Below are positions 52,729 to 61,440 of a stretch of DNA of 64,000 nt, piece by piece; the first letter of the stretch is position 1; every line of letters begins with the position of its first letter. A program made the translations under genes and the position numbers. The notes beneath the pieces are model-generated. The model did no database searches and was not told the origin of the DNA. It saw only the letters and a list, made by a program, of their open reading frames with translations. This stretch comes from Danxiaibacter flavus (GTDB taxonomy: Bacteria; Bacteroidota; Bacteroidia; Chitinophagales; Chitinophagaceae), in NCBI RefSeq assembly GCF_041060425.1, contig NZ_JAULBC010000007.1, positions 186,001-250,000 of the forward strand. The letters are read 5' to 3'.

Positions 52729-55476
52729 ATGTCATTATCAACATACCGCAAAAAACGTTCATTTGATCAAACGCCCGAACCAACCGGGGGAAAAGGCACA
52801 GGACAGAAATTAGCTTTTGTGGTGCAGAAACACGCCGCATCACACCTGCATTATGACTTTCGCCTGGAGATGGACGGCGTTCTTAAAAGCTGGGCAATCC
52901 CCAAGGGGCCATCTCTTAACCCTGCCGACAAACGCCTGGCAATGATGGTGGAAGATCATCCGTACAACTATAAAGATTTTGAAGGAACCATTCCAAAAGG
53001 AAATTACGGCGCAGGTACAGTGATCGTTTGGGATCAGGGGACTTATGAACCAATAACACCGGTTAACAGCCGGGAACAGGCTGAGAAATTACTTTTAAAG
53101 GAATTAAGATCAGGATCTGTTAAGATAGCTATGCACGGAAAAAAACTAAAAGGCGAGTTTGCGCTGGTCCATACCAGTGGCCGTAGCGACAATGCGTGGC
53201 TGTTGATCAAACACCGGGATAAATTTGCATCCGAATCGGATGTGACCTTAAAAGACAAATCTGTATTGTCAGGAAAAACACTGGCAAAAATGGAAGCTTC
53301 TCCTGATAAGGTGTATGGCAGAAAGACCATTCAGCCGGGTACTACGGAAAAAGATAACTCTTCTAAAACGCGCGGCCGCGCGGCTGAAAAAATAAAAAAA
53401 GTAACTTCTGTCACAGCAGTAAAGAAGACGCCTAAAAAAGCCGCGCCATCAGTAAAACCAGCCGATGGCGTTAAAGAACCAATTCCCAAAACCATAAAGC
53501 CCATGCTGGCAACACTGGTAGATCATGCACCGTCAGATTCCGGTTGGTTGTATGAAATTAAATGGGATGGCTACCGGGCTGTAGCATTGTGCAACAAATC
53601 GGACGTCAACATAATATCACGCAATAACAAGTCATTCAATGAGAAGTTCTACCCCGTACGTGAGGCCTTACAGAAGCTGAAATACAATGCAGTTTTTGAT
53701 GGAGAAATATGTGTGCTGAAGGATACCGGTGTAACGAGTTTTAATGCGCTGCAAAACTGGCGCAGCGAGGCAGATGGCGAACTTGTGTATTATGTGTTTG
53801 ACCTGTTATGGCTGAATGGTTATAGCCTGATGGAACTTACTTTAACAAGACGCCGCGAACTGTTGCATCAACTAATACCGGAGGAAGGAATCATTCGCGA
53901 AAGCCAGAATTTTGAAGCGTCGCCGCAGGAATTTCTGGCGGCTGCCGGCAAAATGGGACTGGAAGGAATTATTGCAAAAAAAGCCGACAGTCAGTATTTG
54001 CCCGGCGATCGCGGCAGTGAATGGCTTAAAATAAAAGTATTGCAGCGTCATGAAGTGGTGATTGGCGGCTTCACTAAAAATGATGATTCACCAAAAGCAT
54101 TCAGTGCATTACTCGTAGGGGTTTATGACAATGGAAGGTTGCAATATACCGGCAAGATAGGCACCGGGTTTAACGATAAGCTGCAAAAGGAAATGATGGC
54201 TAAATTCAAACCGCTTTTAATTAAAAAATCTCCTTTTACAATTTCGCCCGATGTAAACAAGCCGTCACGCTTCCGCCCAAATCCACCACATGCTCAAGCC
54301 TTTTGGCTTAAGCCTTCACTTGTTTGCGAAGTAAGCTATACAGAAATGACAGATGACGGCGTTATGCGCCATCCATCCTTTGAAGGTTTGCGTGAAGACA
54401 AAGCAGCCAAGGATGTACATGCAGAAGTTGCTTCGCACACAGAAGAGGTGATACAGGAAGAAACAAAGCCTGCCACCAGGAAAAAGCAAGTGGCTAAGGA
54501 TACAGATAAGTCCATACCGATAAAACCGGTAAAAAAGGGTGAACGCAAAACTTTGCTTAATCCTTCTGAAGATACGCAAGTAAAAGCCATTAATGGGCAT
54601 GAGCTTAAATTCAGTAACCTGTCAAAAGTTTTCTGGCCAAAGGAAGGTTACACCAAGCGGGACATGTTGAACTATTATTACCAGGTTGCGCCCTATATAA
54701 TGCCTTATCTTAAAGACAGGCCACAGTCTATGAACCGCTATCCCAACGGCATTGAAGGAAAAAGCTTTTATTTTAAAGACGTTACTGCTACTGCTCCGGA
54801 TTGGATTAATCAATTCCCTTACCGCACAAGCGAAGGAGAAGATAAAAACTTTCTCGTGGCAGAAGATGAGGCGAGTTTACTCTGGATGGCGAATCTTGGA
54901 GCGATTGAAATGAATCCATGGAACTGCACCGTACAAGCGCCGGAAAATCCAACCTGGTGCCTGATAGATTTAGATCCTACAAATAAAAATACTTTCGATC
55001 AGGTGATTGAAACAGCCCAGGTAACAAAGCAAGTGCTTGATGGATTGGGAGTTCCTTCTTATCCTAAAACATCCGGCTCTACGGGCATCCATGTGTACAT
55101 ACCGCTAGGTGCAAAATATTCATTTGATGAATGCGTACTGTTTGCAAAATTAATTGCCAGCCATGTACACCAGGAGCTTCCAAAGTTCACCAGCATAGAA
55201 CGCATGACCGATAAACGGAAAGGCAAGATATACGTTGACTTTCTGCAAAACAGGCCAAAAGCAACACTCGCAGCACCTTACTCCGTAAGGCCAAAGCCAC
55301 AGGCAACTGTTAGTATGCCACTACATTGGGAAGAAATAAAAAAAGGGTTGAAAATTGCAGATTTTACAATGAAGAATTCGATAGCAAGGATAAAAGCAGA
55401 AGGCGACATTTTTAAGCCTGTGCTCGGCAAGGGAATTGATATTTCTAAAGCACTTCGCAAGCTGGCTGAAGAATAG
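52729..55476 (+). CDS. ligD: DNA ligase D (phosphoesterase-ligase-polymerase)
   Basis: A 915-aa multidomain LigD for non-homologous end joining. The N-terminal 3'-phosphoesterase spans about 5-200 (KHAASHLHYDFRLEMDGVLK, GNYGAGTVIVWDQGTY). The ATP-dependent ligase core spans about 255-440, with Lys278 in YEIKWDGYRA as the adenylated residue, and an OB fold runs to about 560 (WLKIKVLQRHEVVIGGF). The C-terminal polymerase/primase spans about 620-910 (SKVFWPKEGYTKRDMLNYYY; metal-binding acids in CLIDLDPT; GSTGIHVYIPLG). All three activities appear intact. A Lys-rich linker (about 205-250) joins the first two domains. No Ku gene is in the window. Confidence 0.97.
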   Translation: MSLSTYRKKRSFDQTPEPTGGKGTGQKLAFVVQKHAASHLHYDFRLEMDGVLKSWAIPKGPSLNPADKRLAMMVEDHPYNYKDFEGTIPKGNYGAGTVIVWDQGTYEPITPVNSREQAEKLLLKELRSGSVKIAMHGKKLKGEFALVHTSGRSDNAWLLIKHRDKFASESDVTLKDKSVLSGKTLAKMEASPDKVYGRKTIQPGTTEKDNSSKTRGRAAEKIKKVTSVTAVKKTPKKAAPSVKPADGVKEPIPKTIKPMLATLVDHAPSDSGWLYEIKWDGYRAVALCNKSDVNIISRNNKSFNEKFYPVREALQKLKYNAVFDGEICVLKDTGVTSFNALQNWRSEADGELVYYVFDLLWLNGYSLMELTLTRRRELLHQLIPEEGIIRESQNFEASPQEFLAAAGKMGLEGIIAKKADSQYLPGDRGSEWLKIKVLQRHEVVIGGFTKNDDSPKAFSALLVGVYDNGRLQYTGKIGTGFNDKLQKEMMAKFKPLLIKKSPFTISPDVNKPSRFRPNPPHAQAFWLKPSLVCEVSYTEMTDDGVMRHPSFEGLREDKAAKDVHAEVASHTEEVIQEETKPATRKKQVAKDTDKSIPIKPVKKGERKTLLNPSEDTQVKAINGHELKFSNLSKVFWPKEGYTKRDMLNYYYQVAPYIMPYLKDRPQSMNRYPNGIEGKSFYFKDVTATAPDWINQFPYRTSEGEDKNFLVAEDEASLLWMANLGAIEMNPWNCTVQAPENPTWCLIDLDPTNKNTFDQVIETAQVTKQVLDGLGVPSYPKTSGSTGIHVYIPLGAKYSFDECVLFAKLIASHVHQELPKFTSIERMTDKRKGKIYVDFLQNRPKATLAAPYSVRPKPQATVSMPLHWEEIKKGLKIADFTMKNSIARIKAEGDIFKPVLGKGIDISKALRKLAEE

Positions 55477-55588
55477 TTTTTTAGAATAACGGATCACCCT
55501 TGTTGTTTTTAATTTTCAATGTATGCATGCCTGGGGGTTGGCCCGCGTTGATTTGGCATGAAAATTTTAAGAGAATAATAAAAACAAT

Positions 55589-55744
55589 ATGAAAGGCATT
55601 TTATTTTTTATCGGAATTATCCTGGTTATAGCCTGGATCTTCGGTTTTATTGTATATCACACCGCCAGTGCGCTTATTCATTTGCTGATATTCTTTGCCG
55701 TTCTCTCTTTTATTTTCGGCGGCTTATCAAAACGCAGAACTTAA
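55589..55744 (+). CDS. lmo0937-type small membrane protein
   Basis: A 51-aa frame, ATG at 55589 to TAA at 55742-55744. Two short hydrophobic segments (ILFFIGIILVIAWIFGFIVY; LIHLLIFFAVLSFIFGG) are followed by a basic tail (LSKRRT). This matches the lmo0937 family of tiny membrane proteins often seen in Bacteroidota stress clusters. It is 112 bp after LigD on the same strand, and the terminator at 55787 closes it. Confidence 0.8.
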   Translation: MKGILFFIGIILVIAWIFGFIVYHTASALIHLLIFFAVLSFIFGGLSKRRT

Positions 55745-55786
55745 GCGTGACTATAACACCATGAAAGCCTGGTATTCAGAAAAACA

Positions 55787-55820
55787 AAAGGTTTACAGCA
55801 ATAACTGCAAACCTTTTTTT
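55787..55820. terminator. bidirectional intrinsic terminator
   Basis: AAAGGTTTACAG (55787-55798) and CTGCAAACCTTT (55805-55816) form a 12-bp stem with one mismatch and a 6-nt loop, with T-runs on both strands (TTTTTTT to the right, CCTTTTGTTTTTC to the left on the minus strand). It lies between the convergent lmo0937-type and DUF892 genes. Confidence 0.88.
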
Positions 55821-55842
55821 ATTGTCTCACCTTATACAGCAT

Positions 55843-56451
55843 TTAAGCTTCTTCTTCTTCAGTTTCTTCCTCTGCTTCGTAATTGATGTCGTTTTCTGCA
55901 ATAGATGTCAGAATTTCGTCTGTTTCCTTTTCTTCCTGCAACGTTGTGGCTAAGATGTCTGCAATATCATTATGCCCCAAAACTCCAGCGAGCGTGGTAA
56001 GGGAACCATAAGTTGCAATCTCGTAATGTTCGGTCTTTTGCGCCGCAATGATCAGTCCTACATCTCTTGTTGCAGTGCCGGCATCAGTATCTTCAATTAT
56101 ACTTTCTCCTTCCATGGAAAGTCCTTCCATCGCATCGCATTTTTTTGCCTGTGCCTTCTTACCCAAAATTTCGAATACCTGCTCCAGCCTTGTAACATGT
56201 TCCTTTGTTTGTTCCAGATGCGTTGCGAATGCAGCTCTCAGCTGCTCTGAAGTAGCAGCTTTTTGCAGTTTGGGAAGTGTTTTTGTCAGCTTTTTCTCCG
56301 CCCAGTATATGTCCTTTATTTCATCGAGAAATAATTCGGCCAATGCTGATTCGGGTTGAGCCACACTTCTGGCCTGATTGCGTGCAGAAGATGTGTTTGA
56401 AGCCTTCCTGGTTGCCTTTTTTTGTGCGCTTTTTTTCACAGTGGTAGCCAT
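55843..56451 (-). CDS. DUF892 (YciE-type) ferritin-like protein
   Basis: A 202-aa protein. A Lys/Ala/Ser-rich N-terminal tail (VKKSAQKKATRKASNTSSAR) is followed by the DUF892 four-helix core: ELFLDEIKDIYWAEKKLTKT, FATHLEQTKEHVTRLEQVFE, GLIIAAQKTEHYEIATYGSL, ILATTLQEEKETDEILTSIA, with Glu/His residues at metal-site positions. The C-terminus is acidic (YEAEEETEEEEA). The family is general-stress and putative iron-binding; the basic tail may bind DNA. Convergent with the lmo0937-type gene. Confidence 0.92.
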   Translation of the reverse strand: MATTVKKSAQKKATRKASNTSSARNQARSVAQPESALAELFLDEIKDIYWAEKKLTKTLPKLQKAATSEQLRAAFATHLEQTKEHVTRLEQVFEILGKKAQAKKCDAMEGLSMEGESIIEDTDAGTATRDVGLIIAAQKTEHYEIATYGSLTTLAGVLGHNDIADILATTLQEEKETDEILTSIAENDINYEAEEETEEEEA

Positions 56452-56617
56452 AGTAAATGTTTTTTCTATTCACCATAAAATATTATGCCAGTGGCCTGGC
56501 AAACGTTACAACGTGAGATACTGAAACGAGAGTGGGATTTTTTTGACACACTCTATGCAACAACTGTTGATTAATGCCCTTCTTTTGATTACAAAGCATC
56601 CAATGCCTGTAAAAATA

Positions 56618-57628
56618 TTAACGGGCATTCGAGTTGGGAAACATCACTTTTTCAGGTTCTTTCAACAATTCTGTTGTCGCATTTTTAATGATCTTGTTGC
56701 GGACCTCCGAAGCCTTTTTCGGGTTAACGAGGTAGTTAACAGAAGCTTCTATCCAGGTGTTGGGATTGGTTCTGAATGTCACAAACGGATACTCCTTTAT
56801 GTCAAGCTCATCCACAGCCGTCTGCTTAACCAATAACTTTAATTCATTCACCTTTTCCTCCATGTCCTTTCCCAGTGCATCTTTTGCCACTTTCCTTAAG
56901 ACGGCTTCTACGTAGGACAGATTACTTTCATATGCCACATGAAAAGGAATTTCATTCCAGATGTAAGGGAATTTGCGCCAGGAATAGTTATAAACTTCCC
57001 CTTGTAACACAAGTGTGTTAGGAAAACGTATTAACCTTCCTGTGGGTAAATCGTTTGTCAGGTAATCGCCGCCGAATTCCCACAGTGTGGTATCGAGGTA
57101 ACTGATCTCTACCACATCTCCTTTAAAAGTTCCAAGCTGAATGCGGTCTCCCACCTTATATGGAAGCCGAATCACGATGTATAACCATCCGATAAAAGAT
57201 GAAATGGGTGTTTGCAATGCAAAGCCGAGCACGAGTGATATAAGTCCCAATGAAACGGCAGCTGTATACCAGTTTTCAAACAAGAAACCAATGATTACCA
57301 TACCGATAGCGATCACGGCAATGATACGCACCAGGCGGACAAAATTATAAGTAACCGCCTTTGCGTGACCATACTTAGTGAATAACGCTTCTACATATTT
57401 GGAGATGGTAAGAATAACGAAAACAATAACCGTCGCCAGGCAGCACTTTATCACGACCGGACGTTGAAGCCATTCAATTGCAAAAACATGCAGGTGCAGC
57501 AACCAGTAGAATATACCAAAAGCAATCGCTATAAAAATGTAACTGCCGATCCACATCTTATGCTTGCTTTTGATATATGTTAGTTCATCTGTGCTTTTTT
57601 TATTTTCAGCAATGTCCATACCGTACAC
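56618..57628 (-). CDS. MscS-family mechanosensitive channel
   Basis: A 336-aa membrane protein. Transmembrane segments lie at about 25-50, 60-80 and 100-125 (IAVIAIGMVIIGFLF), then the pore helix region (AAVSLGLISLVLGFALQTPI) and the MscS beta-domain (YKVGDRIQLGTFKGDVVEIS, GRLIRFPNTLVLQGEVYNYS). A C-terminal cytosolic part (about 225-336) follows. Its role is relief of osmotic stress. It begins 39 bp downstream of the PolX stop, so the two are likely cotranscribed. Confidence 0.93.
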   Translation of the reverse strand: MYGMDIAENKKSTDELTYIKSKHKMWIGSYIFIAIAFGIFYWLLHLHVFAIEWLQRPVVIKCCLATVIVFVILTISKYVEALFTKYGHAKAVTYNFVRLVRIIAVIAIGMVIIGFLFENWYTAAVSLGLISLVLGFALQTPISSFIGWLYIVIRLPYKVGDRIQLGTFKGDVVEISYLDTTLWEFGGDYLTNDLPTGRLIRFPNTLVLQGEVYNYSWRKFPYIWNEIPFHVAYESNLSYVEAVLRKVAKDALGKDMEEKVNELKLLVKQTAVDELDIKEYPFVTFRTNPNTWIEASVNYLVNPKKASEVRNKIIKNATTELLKEPEKVMFPNSNAR

Positions 57629-57667
57629 CTTTATATTTTGTAATTCACATTTCAGGCCGGCGCCGCA

Positions 57668-59335
57668 TTATACCTCAACAAGCTGCTTACGTTTGCTCTT
57701 TCTTAACCATCGTTCAATGTCCTTTAGCTGCATGGCATTCCACGTCATTGCTTTTGTAAGTCCGCCTTTGCGTGCCGCCGCAACACCCCATTTGATATTA
57801 TCTATTTCAGCAATACTGTGTGCATCCGGGTTTATTGAGATCATCACACCCTTTTCAAGGGCATACGGAATGTGTGACCAATCCATATCTAACCGGTATG
57901 GATTGGCATTTACTTCTATCACAACATGATTAGCCGCGCAAGCGTCTATCACTTTTTTAAAATCCAAACTATAACCGGGTCGTATAAGCAACTGCCTGCC
58001 AGTCATATGTCCCAGAATAGTGGTAAATGGATTTTCTATTGCCTTGATCAACCTCCTGGTTGCTTTTTCCTCATCCATTTTTAATTGCTGATGAACAGAC
58101 GCGATCACAAGGTCAAATTTGCTGAGCAATGCAGCATTGTAATCCAGCTCACCAGAAACAAGTATGTCACATTCTATGCTTTTGAAAATTCTGAAAGGTG
58201 CCATTTTCTTGTTAAGTGCGTCGATAGCTGCTAACTGTTGCAACACTTTATCCTCTTTTAAACCACCTGCATAAAATGCGTTTTTGGAGTGGTCGGATAT
58301 AATACAGTAGCTGTACCCTTTTTTCATGCACGCCATAACAAACGATTGCAGACTGTCAACCCCGTCGCTCCAGTCAGTATGGTTATGTACCACACCAGTA
58401 ATATCATTAACCGTCAACAGGTCTTTCGCAATTCCTTTAAATTTCCACTCAGCAAGATTTTCACGCATTTCCGGCACGATGAAATGCATTCCCGCCGTAT
58501 TATAAATAGCCTGTTCAGAAGTAAATTTTGATGGGCGGACAACCCGTGACAAAATCTTTTCAACATGTGCCTGGCAGCCCGTTTTGGTGAATAATTCATA
58601 CGTATACTCTTTGTCTGTTGTATGATAGATCAGAACAGGTACTTCATCAAGCGTATGCGCATGGGTGACGTACCTGTCCTTTTTACCGATCAGCAACAAT
58701 CGTTTCAACGCAGCTGCCGTGAATTTAGCGGGAGGAACAGCTGCCACAATTTCAATGCATTCTACCGTTGTTGCCTGCCTTCTTATATCACCACATAAAC
58801 TTATCAGTTCTGTCTTGAAGTGGGAACGAAGTGCCCAAACAAGGCTATCTGCGGCGTCAGCCACGCTCGCATAATGGAAATGCGACCGGTTTTCATTCAA
58901 CGCTTCAATGGCCGCGACAATATTTTGCTGCGTTTTTATGCCAAATCCCGGAACATTTAACTTCCTTGCCTTGCATATTTTCAGCAGATCCTGCACATTG
59001 TCTATTTTGGCTTTATGCCACAGATCGTGCAACTTTTTTCCACCCAGGCCACGAATCCGCATCATGTCAAACAAGCCGGCTGGCGTAAGCTGAATAAGTT
59101 CGTCCAATGCAGCAATGGTTCCCGTTTTTCTTAATTCATCAATCAGTTTTACTACTTCGATGCGGACAATTTGCGCGAGCGCTCTTTTATCTAATAATAC
59201 CAATTCCTCAGAAACATTACGGAGACGGTATGCCGCTGCGGATAAAATTCCGGCTAACCGCTTATCTTTTTCGTGCAATACCAACAGCTCAGCAAACAAA
59301 CTCAATTGACGGATTATTTCTCTGTTCGATGCCAT
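57668..59335 (-). CDS. polX: PolX-type DNA polymerase/exonuclease with altered polymerase site
   Basis: A 555-aa family-X polymerase with a C-terminal PHP domain. The helix-hairpin-helix is seen at about 92-106 (RIRGLGGKKLHDLW). Where catalytic PolX has GS.RRG...VGD.D, this protein has CGDIRRQATTVECIEIV (181-197): the two catalytic Asp are replaced by Cys193 and Glu195. The PHP nuclease motifs are intact: VVHNHTDWSDG (His317, His319, Asp324), CIISDHSKNAFYAGG, SIECDIL, DLVIASVHQQL, LGHMTGRQ, EVNANPYRLD and SINPDAHS. Length is normal (about 570). A nuclease-only role in repair is inferred. Possible operon with MscS; starts divergently from the small gene at 59467. Confidence 0.9.
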   Translation of the reverse strand: MASNREIIRQLSLFAELLVLHEKDKRLAGILSAAAYRLRNVSEELVLLDKRALAQIVRIEVVKLIDELRKTGTIAALDELIQLTPAGLFDMMRIRGLGGKKLHDLWHKAKIDNVQDLLKICKARKLNVPGFGIKTQQNIVAAIEALNENRSHFHYASVADAADSLVWALRSHFKTELISLCGDIRRQATTVECIEIVAAVPPAKFTAAALKRLLLIGKKDRYVTHAHTLDEVPVLIYHTTDKEYTYELFTKTGCQAHVEKILSRVVRPSKFTSEQAIYNTAGMHFIVPEMRENLAEWKFKGIAKDLLTVNDITGVVHNHTDWSDGVDSLQSFVMACMKKGYSYCIISDHSKNAFYAGGLKEDKVLQQLAAIDALNKKMAPFRIFKSIECDILVSGELDYNAALLSKFDLVIASVHQQLKMDEEKATRRLIKAIENPFTTILGHMTGRQLLIRPGYSLDFKKVIDACAANHVVIEVNANPYRLDMDWSHIPYALEKGVMISINPDAHSIAEIDNIKWGVAAARKGGLTKAMTWNAMQLKDIERWLRKSKRKQLVEV

Positions 59336-59466
59336 ACTTCAAACCATCAAATAATTATGCCAGAAGCGTATTTTTCGGCTGTGGCGTGGCTTTTGCGGAC
59401 AGATATACGACAGAACTTTCCAAACAGAAAGATTGTGATCCATTTATTTACTTAAAAGCGAATAAT

Positions 59467-59682
59467 ATGCCCTGGTATAATGGGAATTATCCTCCCTCCT
59501 ACAAAAATCAACCGGTAAAAATTCGAAATAAAGCAACTGAAATTGCAAACGAATTACTTCTGAATGGCTCAGGCGAGGGAGTAGCAATTGCAACCGGCCT
59601 TAAACGCGCAAGAGAATTTTATAAAGAGCAGGAAGCTGCATCTTCAAAGAAAAAAAGTGCACATAACAAGCGGCCTTCGTAA
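59467..59682 (+). CDS. small conserved protein (hypothetical)
   Basis: A 71-aa protein from the ATG at 59467. MPWYNGNYPPSYKNQ, KIRNKATEIANELLLNGSGE and GVAIATGLKRAREFYKEQE resemble the short stress-associated proteins often found with DUF892 and LigD genes, where the NGxYPPS start and the ATGLKRA segment are conserved. The frame extends upstream through the PolX start, but the ATG at 59467 gives the usual N-terminus. Function unknown. Confidence 0.72.
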   Translation: MPWYNGNYPPSYKNQPVKIRNKATEIANELLLNGSGEGVAIATGLKRAREFYKEQEAASSKKKSAHNKRPS

Positions 59683-59689
59683 AGTCCCT

Positions 59690-59988
59690 GCTCTTCGAAA
59701 AAGGACTGGGAAGCAGCTTTGCCCCTTCGATATCTTTTTACACTTCTTACTATCTTACGATCTTACGGTCTTACGGTCTTACGATCTTACAGTAATATTT
59801 ATCTCCTGAAACAATTGCGGAAACGCAACCTTGCAATGTAGCCGATTGATTCTTCGCAAGGTGTTCAACAGATTTAATGGATTGTTTTTGGTTACAGGCG
59901 TTCCGCCTGTAGAGACGTTGCGATGCAACGTCTCTACAATGCAATCAATCCATTCAATCAATTCATACATTTATCAGATGCTTGCCAC
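59690..59988. repeat. repeat-rich intergenic region
   Basis: Contains a run of 8-9-mers (ATCTTACG, GTCTTACG) at about 59752-59790, the hairpin ACAGGCGTTCCGCCTGT near 59894-59910, and a perfect 14-bp palindrome TGTAGAGACGTTGC/GCAACGTCTCTACA with a 3-nt loop (59908-59938). No gene is supported. The last palindrome is a widely seen type of dispersed intergenic hairpin and could act as a terminator. Confidence 0.72.
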
Positions 59989-61224
59989 CTATGGTTTTCC
60001 GGGATATCCCAATGCTTTTCTTGCTGCGTACGCTGCATCATAAATAGCATTAAAGGGTAGCAGGAAGGAGGTGGTGCCTTTCCGCAAATCCCACATCGTA
60101 ACCATTGATACAACTGAGATATCATTTACAGGATCGTACGCCATTTGTGACAGGTATCCGATCCTTGCGCCATTATGTCCAAACCCCAAATTGATACGAT
60201 AAGTACATCCAAGTGCATAGGCAGAATCATATGCTAACCTGTCCGTTTGCATCAACTGCACAGTGGCAGGCTTCAGCACATTTTTGCCTTTCATCAAAGA
60301 ACGGATATACGTATTCAAAGCGTTCATAGTTCCATAGCCGTTTCCCTCACCAACCTGGGCGCTCATATTGTAACTATCAAAACGCTGAATGCCATCAGGA
60401 AGCAGATAAGCTCCTGTAACATGAGGATTGGGGAGCGCCTTTTCCGTTGCTAATACGGGGAAATGAATTTCATGAACCGGCACCGGGCTGCGGCCTCCCA
60501 CAATATAGTCCTGCATATAGTCATCATATGTTTTGTTTGTGCCAGCTTTAAAACTGTAAACTCTTGCAATGATTTTTGCAAGTATGGAATATCCTGTATT
60601 GCTATAATGATAGCCATTGCCCGGAGTGAAATAAGAAAGATTCTTTTTCGTAAGCACGCTTACCATTTCATCTGTAGTGAACTGATGCGTTGAATCCAAT
60701 CTCATTACATAGTCCGTATAGGTTTCACCCTTATATCCCGGCACAGAATCGTTATCCACGTCAAATACGCCGGCGCTATGCTGCAATAACTGTTCAATAG
60801 TAATATCCTGCTTGTGAGGGAAATTCCATTCAGGAGTGGCTGGTACGTACGTGATATCGCTTCCGGGAATTGCACTGGCAATTTTTGCTTTATAATCAAG
60901 CCAGCCATCTTCATACATATTCAGTATGGCAGCTGAAGTAAAATTTTTAGTGGTGCTGGCAAATCTATAATAAGTATCAGCAGTAAGCGGCTGGTTGCCT
61001 GCCGCTGCCGAACTAACGAAGATCTGTTCTCCGGGCGTTTGTATAAGAACGTTAATATAGGGATAATCAATGCCCATTTTTTCGGACAGAGCGAGTCGAA
61101 CGCTATCTACTGCTGCCTGCACTTTCCGCTGGTGATCATCCGAAGAAGGTAAATGATGTTTTGAAAAGGAAAGCATCAGCATTGCAGACATAATGACGAT
61201 GGTGTACGGAGTTATCTTTCCCAT
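59989..61224 (-). CDS. class-C beta-lactamase-type serine hydrolase, exported
   Basis: A 411-aa protein with an N-terminal signal segment (MGKITPYTIVIMSAMLMLSF). The SxxK motif FASTTKNF places the nucleophile at Ser90 and Lys93. YxN is in GNGYHYSNTGYS, and the third motif is in GFGHNGARIGYL (His-x-Gly in place of KTG). This is the class-C/D-alanyl-D-alanine carboxypeptidase/esterase family. It could be a peptidase, an esterase or a beta-lactamase; resistance is not indicated. It is a single gene. Confidence 0.92.
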   Translation of the reverse strand: MGKITPYTIVIMSAMLMLSFSKHHLPSSDDHQRKVQAAVDSVRLALSEKMGIDYPYINVLIQTPGEQIFVSSAAAGNQPLTADTYYRFASTTKNFTSAAILNMYEDGWLDYKAKIASAIPGSDITYVPATPEWNFPHKQDITIEQLLQHSAGVFDVDNDSVPGYKGETYTDYVMRLDSTHQFTTDEMVSVLTKKNLSYFTPGNGYHYSNTGYSILAKIIARVYSFKAGTNKTYDDYMQDYIVGGRSPVPVHEIHFPVLATEKALPNPHVTGAYLLPDGIQRFDSYNMSAQVGEGNGYGTMNALNTYIRSLMKGKNVLKPATVQLMQTDRLAYDSAYALGCTYRINLGFGHNGARIGYLSQMAYDPVNDISVVSMVTMWDLRKGTTSFLLPFNAIYDAAYAARKALGYPGKP

Positions 61225-61440
61225 ATTAATTTGCGTTGATTCAGTTAATGTATATTGCCTGTTTTCCTGATTTTTGAATGAAGTGCTTTTCAGGTATTTC
61301 TTTTGAATGGGTAGCTGGACCTGTCATAAAAGTTTGTTTAACCAGGTTGGAAAATATGTTGACTTAACAAAAAATATTTTGATTCAGAGATGATGAGTGA
61401 ACTTATCATGACTTCTGAAACCCTTGGTTATTGTGATCGT

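Noticed and set aside
59107..59466. Upstream extension of the small gene at 59467 through the PolX start
   Set aside because: It overlaps PolX codons in antisense, and the ATG at 59467 gives the expected N-terminus.
59989..61224. Beta-lactamase resistance gene
   Set aside because: The SxxK/YxN fold covers many esterases and peptidases. No feature specific for antibiotic hydrolysis is seen.
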